Shown: positions 33,425-41,995 of the stretch, in pieces
How the letters are laid out: each line of letters begins with the position of its first letter
How positions within the stretch are numbered: position 1 is the first letter of the stretch
Assembly: GCF_003837805.1 (NCBI RefSeq)
Contig: NZ_RQIT01000014.1
Location: 1 to 64,000, forward strand
DNA: 64,000 nt
Origin: Bradyrhizobium sp. RP6
GTDB taxonomy: Bacteria > Pseudomonadota > Alphaproteobacteria > Rhizobiales > Xanthobacteraceae
Reading direction: 5' to 3'
The notes under the pieces: generated by a model
Seen by the model: only the letters and a program-made list of their open reading frames with translations
What the model was told of the DNA's origin: nothing
Databases searched by the model: none
Position numbers and translations under genes: made by a program

Positions 33425-33994
33425 TCATCTGCGCCGGTACGCACACTCGGCCCCGGTCGCAAAGCCGTAGACCAGCGCCAGCCGATCCAGGCATTCGCGA
33501 AAGCGTCGCCCGAAATAATCGTTCCAGCGCTGCGTACGGACAGCCCGACGCTGCCCAATCTGATCCATCGTAAGACCCAGCACCAGCACGTCGTGCACCA
33601 GGGCGGCGCCGTCGGTGCCTAACTCGCGCTCGACCCGGTTCAGGCGCAGCACCGCCTGTCGCTGGCTCTCCGTGACCGGCTCGCGTGTGCCGGTACCATC
33701 GACATATTCGCGTGTCGTATCGACCGCCTGGGGCCCCCGCTCCGCCTGCTCCCAATCGTGCTGGAAGGCGCGCCCGCCGCGATATTGCGCCTCGTCGATC
33801 TGGTGGTGTGCGTGCAACCGGCCGAGCGGATCGTTTCGGATTGAGCGGATGGCCAGGATCTTCTCGCCTGAATCGAGCGCGAGCGGATTGTCGACCTCCA
33901 CCTCCGCCACCTCGGCATTGAACGGCACCTCCCGCGACCGCCGGTCGTAGATCTGCGCCAATTTGTAGGCCTTGTTACGTCGGGCACGAGCCAC
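33425..33994 (-). CDS. Hypothetical protein downstream of GcrA-like gene
   Basis: 189 residues from a GTG with AAGGAG eight bases upstream. A basic N-terminus (M-A-R-A-R-R-N-K-A-Y-K) is followed by DNPLALDSGEKILAIRSIRN and HHQIDEAQYRGGRAFQHDWE, and a C-terminal helix-turn-helix-like stretch (VHDVLVLGLTMDQIGQRR). The middle resembles the DUF6456 arrangement, which would fit a phage or cell-cycle regulator, but I am not certain. It follows the GcrA-like gene by 46 bases on the same strand. Confidence 0.6.
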   Translation of the reverse strand: MARARRNKAYKLAQIYDRRSREVPFNAEVAEVEVDNPLALDSGEKILAIRSIRNDPLGRLHAHHQIDEAQYRGGRAFQHDWEQAERGPQAVDTTREYVDGTGTREPVTESQRQAVLRLNRVERELGTDGAALVHDVLVLGLTMDQIGQRRAVRTQRWNDYFGRRFRECLDRLALVYGFATGAECAYRRR

Positions 33995-34040
33995 TCGGAT
34001 ACTCCTTGCAAGACTGACGATTGAACGGACGGCTGTCGCT

Positions 34041-34574
34041 TTAAGCGACCGAGACCAGCCTCAGCATGACGGGGCCTGCGGCACGGGCGGACGCCGCCTC
34101 GGGGCGGCGCGTCAGCCGGGCATGTGGCGCGCAATAGCTGGAGCCCGGCTGGCAGGGGTGGCCGCAGAAGGTGATTTCCTCCCCGTCCTTGTCGCCACCA
34201 TAGGGATAGCGGCAGTCGGCCGGCTCGAGTTCGACCAGTTGGATGAGGCGCGGCTGGACGCCGACGCAGCGCAACTTGACCCGCGCCGCAGGCTTCATTG
34301 CCGACTTCGGCGGCAGGCTCAGGTTCGGCAACGCCGACCGGCGCGGTGAAATGAGACAAGCCTCGCCTGGCAAAGATGGCGCGATCGACGGGCTCGTCAT
34401 CCATTCCGGCACGACGAGCCCGAGCCGCCTGGCGCGGCCGACAATCGCGCTGCGCGTGTAAGCCGTTCCAAACCTTGCGTTAATCTGTCTTCCGATCTCC
34501 GCATAAGACATGCCCTTGAGAAAATAGTCGCGAAGCGCGTCGGAGTGCTCCGACGGCCAATGGCCCGGTTCCAT
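34041..34574 (-). CDS. GcrA-family cell cycle regulator homologue
   Basis: 177 residues. The N-terminal helix-turn-helix (WPSEHSDALRDYFLKGMSYA, EIGRQINARF, TRSAIVGRARRLGL) and the C-terminal Cys/His cluster (CRYPYGG...FCGHPC...YCAPHARL) are GcrA signatures. GcrA binds sigma-70 RNA polymerase at promoters with methylated GAnTC and drives S-phase genes in alphaproteobacteria. Start at 34574 (M-E-P-G-H-W-P) puts the Trp at the usual place. This copy is divergent from an S24 repressor gene and next to phage-like genes, so it may be a mobile-element paralogue rather than the housekeeping gcrA. Confidence 0.85.
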   Translation of the reverse strand: MEPGHWPSEHSDALRDYFLKGMSYAEIGRQINARFGTAYTRSAIVGRARRLGLVVPEWMTSPSIAPSLPGEACLISPRRSALPNLSLPPKSAMKPAARVKLRCVGVQPRLIQLVELEPADCRYPYGGDKDGEEITFCGHPCQPGSSYCAPHARLTRRPEAASARAAGPVMLRLVSVA

Positions 34575-34647
34575 GATGCTGTCCTGTGATGCCCCTCCGA
34601 TCACGCGACCGGCAGGCGGAACACACATTCCGTTATTCCGAAGCGAG

Positions 34648-34704
34648 TGTCAAGCGATAATTCTGATATTCATAATTGCATCAATTCCGAATTTCGGATT
34701 ACAA
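34648..34704. promoter_or_regulatory. Divergent promoters with palindromic half-sites
   Basis: Plus strand: TTGCAT at 34676, 17-base spacer, TTACAA at 34699. The spacer contains the near-palindrome TCCGAATTTCGGA (34686-34698). Minus strand: TTGACA at 34653-34648 towards the GcrA gene, with TTCGGAA in the following sequence. The repressor at 34738 is the obvious candidate to bind these half-sites. Confidence 0.55.
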
Positions 34705-34737
34705 GAGGCGAGACGGTGCACAATCGAGGGAATCACC

Positions 34738-35346
34738 ATGCTGGACGTTGCAATGATCGAACGGGGCCTGGAGAAGACGGGCAAGAGCAAGGGCGGCCTG
34801 GCGGCAGCCATGGGCGTGCGCCCCGGCGCGGTCTCTGAGATCCTCGGCGGCGAGCGTCTGGTAAAGGCATCGGAAATCATTCCGATCATGGAGTATCTCG
34901 AGCTCAACCTCGCGCCGATCATGGGGCGCGTCGGAGCCGGCGCGGTGATCGAGCCGGACTACGAACAGGTTCCCCCGGAAGGTCTCGGCGACATCACGTT
35001 GCCCTTCCCGATCATGGAAGAGACGGTTGCATTCGAGATCGTGGGCGATTCGATGCTGCCCAAATACGAGAGCGGCGACGTGATCGTGGTCTACAAGGAC
35101 CAGCGCCATCCGCTGTCGAGCTTCTACGGTGAGGAGGCGGTGGTCCGCCTCAAGACCGGTGAGCGCTACCTGAAGACCATCGAGCGGGGAAAATCCCCCT
35201 CCGTCGTCAATCTCACGAGCTTCAATGCCAAGCCGATCGTCGGCGTCAAGCTCGACTGGGTGGGAGAGATCTGTCTGTCCATGCCGAAGGGGCAACTGGA
35301 GCGGCTGCGTGCGAAATCGGCGCGGCCTCGCAAGAAAGGCAAATAA
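34738..35346 (+). CDS. XRE/S24 LexA-like repressor
   Basis: 202 residues. An N-terminal helix-turn-helix (LEKTGKSKGGLAAAMGVRPG, AVSEILGGERLVKASEII) joins a C-terminal S24 autoprotease domain with the nucleophile in G-D-S-M (Ser105) and general base Lys146 in RYLKTIERGK. Such repressors self-cleave on RecA activation, as in prophage cI or LexA. The cleavage region near residues 60-70 (GRVGAGAVIEP) contains an Ala-Gly-Ala/Gly-Ala bond. Start at 34738 places the HTH at the N-terminus. Its promoter carries a matching palindrome, indicating autoregulation. Confidence 0.85.
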   Translation: MLDVAMIERGLEKTGKSKGGLAAAMGVRPGAVSEILGGERLVKASEIIPIMEYLELNLAPIMGRVGAGAVIEPDYEQVPPEGLGDITLPFPIMEETVAFEIVGDSMLPKYESGDVIVVYKDQRHPLSSFYGEEAVVRLKTGERYLKTIERGKSPSVVNLTSFNAKPIVGVKLDWVGEICLSMPKGQLERLRAKSARPRKKGK

Positions 35347-35388
35347 GAGACCGCGCAGCCAGCAACTTCTTATTTTCAGAAATTACGG

Positions 35389-35417
35389 TTGACAAAATTT
35401 CGTTTTTCGGAAATACT
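35389..35417 (+). promoter_or_regulatory. Consensus-like promoter with TTTCGGA half-site
   Basis: TTGACA (35389-35394), 17-base spacer, AATACT (35412-35417). The last seven bases of the spacer are TTTCGGA, in exactly the same place as in the S24 repressor's own promoter. It drives the gene at 35461. Confidence 0.65.
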
Positions 35418-35460
35418 CTGCCGCGTTCGCGACCACAGGGGGCGCGGCAGGATCGTTTTC

Positions 35461-35736
35461 ATGCAATACTTCGTCGTGATGATCGATTATGGGCGGCGGG
35501 GCCGTGAGGCGGTCGTCGACCCCGAAATCACGAGGCGAGAGGTCATCTCCCGCATCGCCTCGGGCGAATACCGGAACATCTCGTTCATACACGAGATCGC
35601 CGAGAATATGGTCGAGGACGTGACCGAGGCCATCCTGACCGAGGCCGCCCTGCCCCAGATTCCACCCGAGGATATCGACCTCCAAGCAATCCGCGTTGAT
35701 CACACCCGCGATCTGCGCAAGCACGAGCGGACGTGA
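35461..35736 (+). CDS. Hypothetical protein under a likely S24-controlled promoter
   Basis: 91 residues (M-Q-Y-F-V-V-M-I-D-Y-G-R-R-G-R-E-A). Acidic and helical: ISFIHEIAENMVEDVTEAI, LTEAALPQIPPEDIDLQA. No family recognised. The promoter 40-70 bases upstream has near-consensus elements with the presumed operator half-site, so it may be switched on when the repressor is cleaved. Confidence 0.65.
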   Translation: MQYFVVMIDYGRRGREAVVDPEITRREVISRIASGEYRNISFIHEIAENMVEDVTEAILTEAALPQIPPEDIDLQAIRVDHTRDLRKHERT

Positions 35737-35776
35737 CGCCGAGTAGCTTGCGTCACGGTCCGTCCGAGCATTGGAG

Positions 35777-36751
35777 CTAGACCAGAAGAACGGTCGATCC
35801 AGTGGTCTTGCGCGCAGCAAGATCGGTATGCGCCCTGGCGGCGTCCTTCAGCGGATAGGTCTGGTGCACCTCGATCTTGACCGCGCCGGACTTGACGACG
35901 TCGAACAGTTCGCTCGCCATCGCGACCAGATTTTCGCGCTTGGCGGCGTAGGTGAACAGCGTCGGACGCGTGACGTAGAGTGACCCCTTCTGGGCCAGCA
36001 GGCCGAGATTGAGCGGCTCAACAGCACCCGAAGACTGGCCGAACAAAGCCGCGACACCGAGCGGGGCGAGGCAATCTAGCGATTTGAGGAACGTGTCCTT
36101 GCCGACGGAGTCGTAAACCACCGGCACCTTCTTGCCGCCGGTGATTTCGTCAACCCGCTTCACGAAATCTTCCCGTGTATAGATGATCACATGGTCGCAG
36201 CCATGCGCCTTGGCAAGCTTCGCCTTCTCATCGTTGCTGACCGTGCCGATCACGGTCGCGCCGAGATGCTTGGCCCACTGGCTCAAGATCAGGCCGACGC
36301 CGCCGGCCGCAGCGTGAAGCAGGATTGTATCGCCGGCCTTCACCCGATAGGTCTGCCTGATCAGATATTGTGTGGTGAGCCCTTTGAGCATCATCGCCGC
36401 CGCGGTCTTGTCGTCGACGCCGTCGGGCAATTTCAACAGCCGGTCGGCGGGGATCAGCCGCGCCTCCGAATAGGCCCCGAGCGGCGAGGCGCCATAGGCG
36501 ACGCGATCGCCCGGCTTCAGATCGGTGACACCGGGCCCGACCTCCTCGACGACACCGGCCGCCTCGCTGCCAAGCCCGCTCGGCAATTGCGCCGGATAGA
36601 GACCCGAACGGTTGTAGATGTCGACGAAATTAAGCCCGACAGCTGTGTGGCGGATGCGCGCTTCGCCCGGTCCAGGCTCGCCGACACTGACCTCCTCCCA
36701 GACCAGGACTTCCGGACCGCCGGTCTTGTGAAAGCGAATGGCATGCGTCAT
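35777..36751 (-). CDS. qor: NADPH:quinone oxidoreductase-type MDR protein
   Basis: 324 residues of the zinc-free medium-chain dehydrogenase/reductase family. MTHAIRFHKTGGPEVLVWEE, NFVDIYNRSGLYP, VGPGVTDLKPGDRVAY and the NADPH loop LLHAAAGGVGLILSQWAKHL are QOR1 hallmarks; no zinc-binding Cys are present. It reduces quinones or enones with NADPH in the cytoplasm. Start at 36751 with GGGAG upstream. Confidence 0.88.
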   Translation of the reverse strand: MTHAIRFHKTGGPEVLVWEEVSVGEPGPGEARIRHTAVGLNFVDIYNRSGLYPAQLPSGLGSEAAGVVEEVGPGVTDLKPGDRVAYGASPLGAYSEARLIPADRLLKLPDGVDDKTAAAMMLKGLTTQYLIRQTYRVKAGDTILLHAAAGGVGLILSQWAKHLGATVIGTVSNDEKAKLAKAHGCDHVIIYTREDFVKRVDEITGGKKVPVVYDSVGKDTFLKSLDCLAPLGVAALFGQSSGAVEPLNLGLLAQKGSLYVTRPTLFTYAAKRENLVAMASELFDVVKSGAVKIEVHQTYPLKDAARAHTDLAARKTTGSTVLLV

Positions 36752-36976
36752 CGGCGTTGCTCCCTTATCGTTGCAGTGAAATCCAGTGAACCCAACCGGC
36801 CTACGAAATAGGCATCTGGTCCGCCCGCTACAGTACATATCCGTAACAGGAATGTCACAGCGAACCACAAACGCGCACCGTTCCGCCTCTGTTCGAAAGA
36901 GTTGATGAGGGCTCGGGGGTAACCGGCAGTTAGCTTCCGCGCGGGGGTTGGTGGTCGCCTGCGAAGGAGAGCCGCG

Positions 36977-37177
36977 ATGCCAGCTTACGTTCAGCATCAT
37001 CAGGACGTCGAGATCGCGCCTGTGAATTGCCCCACCTGCATGGGATTCTTGCCGATGTATGTGCGCGAGGTCGAGCCGCATTGGAGCCTTGCCAAAATCG
37101 ACTTCGTCTATGAATGCGCCGATTGCGGCGCCGAGGTCAGACAGACGATCCGCAAGCCGGAGCTGCTGCGGCACTGA
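36977..37177 (+). CDS. Small zinc-ribbon protein
   Basis: 66 residues with two CxxC pairs, N-C-P-T-C near 18-21 and E-C-A-D-C near 47-50, forming a zinc ribbon. GGAG seven bases before the ATG. The segment between (GFLPMYVREVEPHWSLAKID) is conserved in small rhizobial zinc-ribbon proteins as I recall. No catalytic role is known. Confidence 0.7.
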   Translation: MPAYVQHHQDVEIAPVNCPTCMGFLPMYVREVEPHWSLAKIDFVYECADCGAEVRQTIRKPELLRH

Positions 37178-37323
37178 TCGCGCGAACGGCGAACCGCTTA
37201 ACTATTTGCGCTAAGCGGAAAAACGCCCTTCACGCGGGTCTGATGTCTCCCAAACGAGGCTTGTTCTTTGCCGGGAACGCAGGCAGAACAAGCCTCGACC
37301 AAGACCTTTGGGAGCGCCCATTC

Positions 37324-38271
37324 GTGGCTGATCAGAAGGCTTCGACATTGATCGAGGCAGTGGAGAGCGGCCTCGCCGCGCAAGGTTATATCGCGAGCCG
37401 GCAGATCGCGACCGCCGTCTATTTGTCGCAGCAGATCGAGAAGCCGATCCTGGTCGAGGGCCCCGCGGGCGTCGGCAAGACCGAACTCGCCAAAGCGATC
37501 GCGGCTTGGCGCGGCATGAAGATGATCCGCCTGCAATGCTACGAGGGCCTCGACGAGGCCAAGGCGCTTTACGAGTGGAAATACGCCAAGCAGCTTCTCT
37601 ACACGCAGATCCTCAAGGACAAGCTCGGCGAGGTTCTCGGGGGCGCGCAGACGCTGCACGCCGCGCTCGACCAGCTCCATGATTTCGGCGACGTGTTCTT
37701 CTCCAAGGAGTTCGTCGAGCCGCGTCCCCTGCTCCAGGCGCTGGAGCAGCCTGGCGGCTGCGTGCTCTTGATCGACGAGATCGACAAGTCGGATGCGGAA
37801 TTCGAATCGCTGCTGCTGGAGATTCTGTCCGATTTCCAGGTCACGATCCCCGAGCTCGGAACTGTCTCGGCCATCACCCCGCCGACCGTGATCCTCACCT
37901 CCAACAGCGAACGCGATCTCGGCGACGCCCTGAAACGGCGCTGCTTGCATCTGCATATCGGCTTCCCCGAGCAGCGACTCGAGGAACGCATCGTCGAAAG
38001 CCGCGTGCCCGGCATTTCCCAGACGCTGCGCCGGCAGATGGTCGGCTTCATCCACGAGATCCGCTCGCTGGATCTGAAGAAGCTTCCGTCGGTCAGCGAA
38101 ACCATCGACTGGGCGCGCGTGCTGGTGCTGCTCCAGGCTTCCGAGCTCGACACCGATATCGTCAAGGACACGCTCAACGTGCTCCTGAAATACGAGGCCG
38201 ACATCGAGGCAGCAGCGCCGCAAGTGACGACCTTCATTGCCAAGGCGGCACGGTCCAACGTCTTCGGTTGA
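37324..38271 (+). CDS. MoxR-family AAA ATPase
   Basis: 315 residues. Walker A G-P-A-G-V-G-K-T at about 46-53, Walker B LLIDEIDK, and PTVILTSNSERDLGDALKRR with the sensor and Arg finger identify a MoxR/CoxD-type chaperone ATPase. Paired with the VWA protein that follows, it usually remodels or inserts metal cofactors into enzymes such as CO dehydrogenase. The GTG at 37324 has GGGAG nine bases upstream; an ATG at 37243 would add 27 residues that do not look like the family. Confidence 0.85.
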   Translation: MADQKASTLIEAVESGLAAQGYIASRQIATAVYLSQQIEKPILVEGPAGVGKTELAKAIAAWRGMKMIRLQCYEGLDEAKALYEWKYAKQLLYTQILKDKLGEVLGGAQTLHAALDQLHDFGDVFFSKEFVEPRPLLQALEQPGGCVLLIDEIDKSDAEFESLLLEILSDFQVTIPELGTVSAITPPTVILTSNSERDLGDALKRRCLHLHIGFPEQRLEERIVESRVPGISQTLRRQMVGFIHEIRSLDLKKLPSVSETIDWARVLVLLQASELDTDIVKDTLNVLLKYEADIEAAAPQVTTFIAKAARSNVFG

Positions 38272-38276
38272 GGCCG

Positions 38277-39653
38277 ATGCGCGAGAACCTCCATCGTTTC
38301 TTTCGAGCGGCGCGGGGCGCCGGCGTTCACGTCTCGCCCGCCGAAAGCATCGATGCGATGCGGGCGGTGGCGCAGGTCGGCATGTCCGACCGTGCCGTCC
38401 TGCGCGACGCGCTGCTTCTGACGCTCGCCAAGTCGCAGGACGAGAAGCTCGCGCTCGGCGACTGCTTTGATCTCTTCTTCAGTCAGCCGGAGCCGCGGCA
38501 GGACCAGCCCGAGGCCGACAACAACGACGCGCCGCAGGACGCAGATCAGCCGCCCTTCTCCGGCGCTCCCGGCGATGCCGGCAAAGGTCGGCCTCCCGAA
38601 GGTTTAGGCCCGCTCGCACAGATGCTGCTGTCGCAGGATCGCAACGCGATCGCTGCCGCGATTGCCGGTGCCTCCGGCGCGGCCTCCCTGTCCGACATCC
38701 GCTACTCCACCCAGCGCGGCATATTCTCCAGCCGCATCCTCGAGGCCATGGGCCTCCAGCGCCTTCGCGACGATCTCGACGGGCTGACCGCAACCAACCC
38801 TGCACTGGCCGAGCGCCTACGTGCCGCGCTCGACGCCTTGCGCGAGACCGTGCGCGATACGGTCTCTCAGGGGCTTGCACTCTATGCCCGCGAGGAGGCC
38901 GAAAATCTCCGCAACGAAATCCTGCGCAACGCGCCGTTGGCCCGCATCGAGCGACGCCATATCGCCGAGATGCGCGCCCTCATCCGCCAGATCGCGCGCC
39001 GGCTGCGCGAGCGTTACTCGAAGCCGCGTAAGCGCCAGCGCCGGGGCCATCTCGACGTGCGTCGCACGCTCCGTCGCAATGCGGCCTGGGGCGGCGTGCC
39101 CTTCCTCACGGCATGGAAGCGCAAGCATCGCGACCGGCCGAAGATCGTAGCGCTGTGCGACGTCTCGGGCTCCGTTGCGCAAGTTTCGGACTTCTTCCTG
39201 CTGCTGATCCACTCGCTGCACGAGGTGGTCGACGATGTCCGGTCCTTCGCTTTCTCCTCGCATCTGATCGAGGTCAGCGACATCCTGGAATCCAAGTCGC
39301 CGGAGGAGGCGATGTCCGAGATCATGTCCAAGGTCGGCTTCGGCTCGTCGGACTACGGCTCCTCGCTGGTCGATTTCGAGAAGGAGTTCATGAGCACGCT
39401 GACCCCGCAGACCACGGTGATCGTGCTCGGCGATGCCCGCAGCAACAATCTCGACCCGCGCGCCGACATCTTGCGCCGGATCTCCGACCGCTCGAAGCGG
39501 CTGGTCTGGCTCAATCCCGAGGGGCGGCTCGCCTGGGGCTTTGGCGACTCCGAGATGCCGCGCTACGCGACCTTTTGCAGCGTCGTGCGCCAATGCGCCA
39601 CCGCGCAACAGCTCGAGCGCGCCGTGTCCGACATCGTGGCCACTTATCAATAA
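38277..39653 (+). CDS. CoxE-like VWA-domain protein
   Basis: 458 residues. The N-terminal half is helical with an acidic Pro/Gln linker; the C-terminal VWA domain holds the MIDAS motif D-V-S-G-S near residue 294 and, late, VLGDARSNNLDPR, as in CoxE. It begins five bases after the MoxR stop (a TTG overlapping that stop is possible). MoxR-CoxE pairs act together in enzyme maturation; no molybdenum hydroxylase gene is adjacent, but the xanthine dehydrogenase of this window lies about 9 kb away. Confidence 0.85.
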   Translation: MRENLHRFFRAARGAGVHVSPAESIDAMRAVAQVGMSDRAVLRDALLLTLAKSQDEKLALGDCFDLFFSQPEPRQDQPEADNNDAPQDADQPPFSGAPGDAGKGRPPEGLGPLAQMLLSQDRNAIAAAIAGASGAASLSDIRYSTQRGIFSSRILEAMGLQRLRDDLDGLTATNPALAERLRAALDALRETVRDTVSQGLALYAREEAENLRNEILRNAPLARIERRHIAEMRALIRQIARRLRERYSKPRKRQRRGHLDVRRTLRRNAAWGGVPFLTAWKRKHRDRPKIVALCDVSGSVAQVSDFFLLLIHSLHEVVDDVRSFAFSSHLIEVSDILESKSPEEAMSEIMSKVGFGSSDYGSSLVDFEKEFMSTLTPQTTVIVLGDARSNNLDPRADILRRISDRSKRLVWLNPEGRLAWGFGDSEMPRYATFCSVVRQCATAQQLERAVSDIVATYQ

Positions 39654-39672
39654 GCAATATTAGCCGCCGGCG

Positions 39673-39855
39673 TCAGGCGGCGTTCCGCTCGGCCTGCGCG
39701 GGATTGCACTCCCGAAAGTAATACGCGATTTCGTCGAGCGCGCGCTGCTCCCATTCCTCGGCCTGCGCGAGCCAGAATACCCGGCGTTCCGAATCGAACG
39801 TCGCACGTTCGCGGCATAGAAATTCCTGATTGCGAATTTCAACCAGCCTCTTCAT
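39673..39855 (-). CDS. Small hypothetical protein
   Basis: 60 residues (M-K-R-L-V-E-I-R-N-Q-E-F-L-C-R-E-R-A) with the helix RRVFWLAQAEEWEQRALDEI and a C-terminal A-Y-Y-F-R-E-C-N-P. AGGAG ten bases upstream. This pattern recurs as a small conserved Bradyrhizobium protein. It converges with the CoxE gene. Confidence 0.65.
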   Translation of the reverse strand: MKRLVEIRNQEFLCRERATFDSERRVFWLAQAEEWEQRALDEIAYYFRECNPAQAERNAA

Positions 39856-40206
39856 GCACTCACACTCCTGTCGTGTGAAGCCATTCCCCGCTAATTAGCT
39901 TAGCAGAGCCCGGAGCAACTCGTCTCATCATTTCTTGCGCATATCGCGACGCAGAATGGGACAGCAACGCTTCCCGTGCACTGCGGTAATTCGCATTGCA
40001 ACATCAAGTGCAGATCATCAATTAGTGATCGAAGATCGAGACGATATTTTTGCGCAAACGACCTTAACGCCTGTCGCGCAACGAAGTGCGAAAATTTGTG
40101 AAGAGACGTTCTAAACATCTCACCGAATTCCGGACTCATTGTCGTCGCATGGTCTTCATGGAGCGCCGATAACACGGCGCGTGAACGTTACGATTGCCGA
40201 GGCAAC
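39856..40206. other. Gene-poor stretch, possible minus-strand gene
   Basis: Less GC-rich than its surroundings. The minus strand 39900-40175 is open for 91 codons (SPEFGEMFRTSLHKFSHFVA...), but the composition is atypical, there is no ribosome-binding site, and the C-terminus (C-S-G-L-C) is odd. I leave it uncalled. Confidence 0.35.
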
Positions 40207-40425
40207 ATGAACGACGATTTCGAGTTGGATCTTTCGCCGGATCAATGGGCAGCTCTGCGCTCACTTCGCAATCCGCGGTCGAACGGCCGTCTCAAGGCCG
40301 ATCTCCTCGAAAGCCTCGTCGCACTCGGCCTCGTCGTCATCAATGACGGCGTGCCTACCATGACGCAGACCGGACGCAAGGTGCTGGTGCGGGGATCGTG
40401 CCGGCTGCTGGATCTCGTAGCGTGA
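40207..40425 (+). CDS. Small hypothetical protein
   Basis: 72 residues (M-N-D-D-F-E-L-D-L-S-P-D-Q-W-A-A-L-R-S-L-R). A winged-helix-like composition (LLESLVALGLVVINDGVPTM, TQTGRKVLVRG) suggests a small DNA-binding or adaptor domain, but this is weak. GAGG five bases upstream of the ATG. Confidence 0.55.
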   Translation: MNDDFELDLSPDQWAALRSLRNPRSNGRLKADLLESLVALGLVVINDGVPTMTQTGRKVLVRGSCRLLDLVA

Positions 40426-40433
40426 GCGATACG

Positions 40434-41828
40434 TCACCGACTGGATTCTTCGTCAATCCACCGGAGGAGTGGCCTTCCATACGCCCTCCTCCAGACGGAC
40501 AGGAAGCGCGGAAACCAGGAATGGGCCACGGCGCCCTTGTACGCCCAGGTACGATACTTCAGCCCCTGTTCTGAGATCAGCTCCTGATAGCCACCGTGAA
40601 TCTCGGTCGCCGTCCGAATGTCCTTCAATATTCCTTGGGACCAGGCCCGATAGGTATCGCCGCCAACGAATTCATCATAGTCCAGCATGCGATCCGCGAA
40701 CTCGACGTTGAAGGTCGGCCAGCAGGAACGCCCCTGATAGGCAGGTGCCGCGATCTTGTGGATCATCTTGTTCCTGGGATTCTCGGGTGAGACCAGGAAA
40801 TGAAACGTGCCGGGAATGCGAAACCGCGGCTCCGCAATAATCAGATCGGTCGTGGCCGCGAACAGAGCCCGCTCGCTCGCATCGCTCATGTCCCAGAATC
40901 CACGATGCACGCTGACGAAATCCAGCGCGACCGATGAGGCAGGCGAGCTCGCCGGGCCTTCCAGGGAATGCCTGATATAGCCGTCCTTGCCGAACAGGCG
41001 GAGCAGGTCCGTCTTGTACTGCGCAAGATCACGCCCGAGCAGCCGCTTCAGCTCGTTCTCGGCGACGATCCCGAGCTGCATGCCCCACACAAACGTCGTG
41101 TAGACGCAGGCATTGGTGACAAAACGCCGGCGCTCGGCGCGGGTATCCGTCGCCGCGGAGCGTGGACCGCTGGCGTCGCAGAGCAAATATCTGGTGCCGT
41201 CAGCGTCAAACGACTCGAGCTCGCTCGCGAGCTGGAGGATCGCCCGCTTCAGGTCACCGCCATACTCGGCCAGCAACAGGCGGCCTGCATGTACGCATTG
41301 TGACATCGCCAGATGCGAGGCGGCCCTGTCTTCGGCAGAGATCATCTGCTGGAGACCGGCGAGAATGCCCAGCAGCGTGTCCGACGGGCGCGAGAAATAG
41401 TTCACGCCGAGATACCGACCGCGTCCGGCCGGGACAATGACAATGGTCGTCGTGACGATGCCGGCCCGAACCGCCTCCAGCAACAAACGGACGCTGCTTT
41501 CGAGCAACCGAACCCGCCGCACCGCATCTTGCGCATCCATGATGGTTTCAGGGTCGAGAACGTCGGGATAGAACCACGCGAAGTCTCGGGGATAATAAGC
41601 GGAGGCGTGCGGGGCGCCCGTGACGAGGAAGGCCTCGGTCACCGAGAACGCGCTGTCCATCGAATGCCGATAGAGGTCCTCGATAGCCGAGAACGAATGA
41701 TGCGACTTTCTCAGGAACCGATCACCGAGAAAATTGACCGCTTGAAGAGCGTTGGCGACAACGGTCGCAACCCCGCCCTGGTAAAACCGGTTTCCGCGAT
41801 GTGACGGCAGGGGAATGTCGCTCTTCAT
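40434..41828 (-). CDS. Conserved hypothetical protein, possible six-hairpin glycosidase fold
   Basis: 464 residues from the ATG at 41828 (AGGTG upstream; a GTG at 41852 is also in frame). Motifs APHASAYYPRDFAWFYPDVL, VPAGRGRYLGVNYFSRPSDT, VTNACVYTTFVWGMQLGIVA and GGYQELISEQGLKYRTWAYK look like helices of an alpha/alpha-barrel glycosidase-type protein (GH15/GH125-like). No catalytic residue can be named. It is not a familiar operon partner of its neighbours. Confidence 0.6.
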   Translation of the reverse strand: MKSDIPLPSHRGNRFYQGGVATVVANALQAVNFLGDRFLRKSHHSFSAIEDLYRHSMDSAFSVTEAFLVTGAPHASAYYPRDFAWFYPDVLDPETIMDAQDAVRRVRLLESSVRLLLEAVRAGIVTTTIVIVPAGRGRYLGVNYFSRPSDTLLGILAGLQQMISAEDRAASHLAMSQCVHAGRLLLAEYGGDLKRAILQLASELESFDADGTRYLLCDASGPRSAATDTRAERRRFVTNACVYTTFVWGMQLGIVAENELKRLLGRDLAQYKTDLLRLFGKDGYIRHSLEGPASSPASSVALDFVSVHRGFWDMSDASERALFAATTDLIIAEPRFRIPGTFHFLVSPENPRNKMIHKIAAPAYQGRSCWPTFNVEFADRMLDYDEFVGGDTYRAWSQGILKDIRTATEIHGGYQELISEQGLKYRTWAYKGAVAHSWFPRFLSVWRRAYGRPLLRWIDEESSR

Positions 41829-41925
41829 GTGCACCTGATGTCTCGCGATCACGGCGATAGCCGGTCACCATTTCAATGGTGACTGATTCGTATCTCGCCA
41901 CGATGACGAGCGGGCGGCCGGCTGT

Positions 41926-41995
41926 TCAGCTCGCCGCGGCGCGGCTCTCCCGCGTTTGAAAATTCTCGATCATCCGCAGCAGCACCCGCGCGCCG
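41926..41995 (-). pseudogene. 3' remnant of a minus-strand gene at a deletion junction
   Basis: The minus strand reads A-R-V-L-L-R-M-I-E-N-F-Q-T-R-E-S-R-A-A-A-S then a stop at 41926. It looks like a protein C-terminus, but upstream of about 41995 the frame runs into antisense of the ABC ATPase. Likely the tail of a gene whose body was deleted together with the 5' end of that ATPase. Confidence 0.4.
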
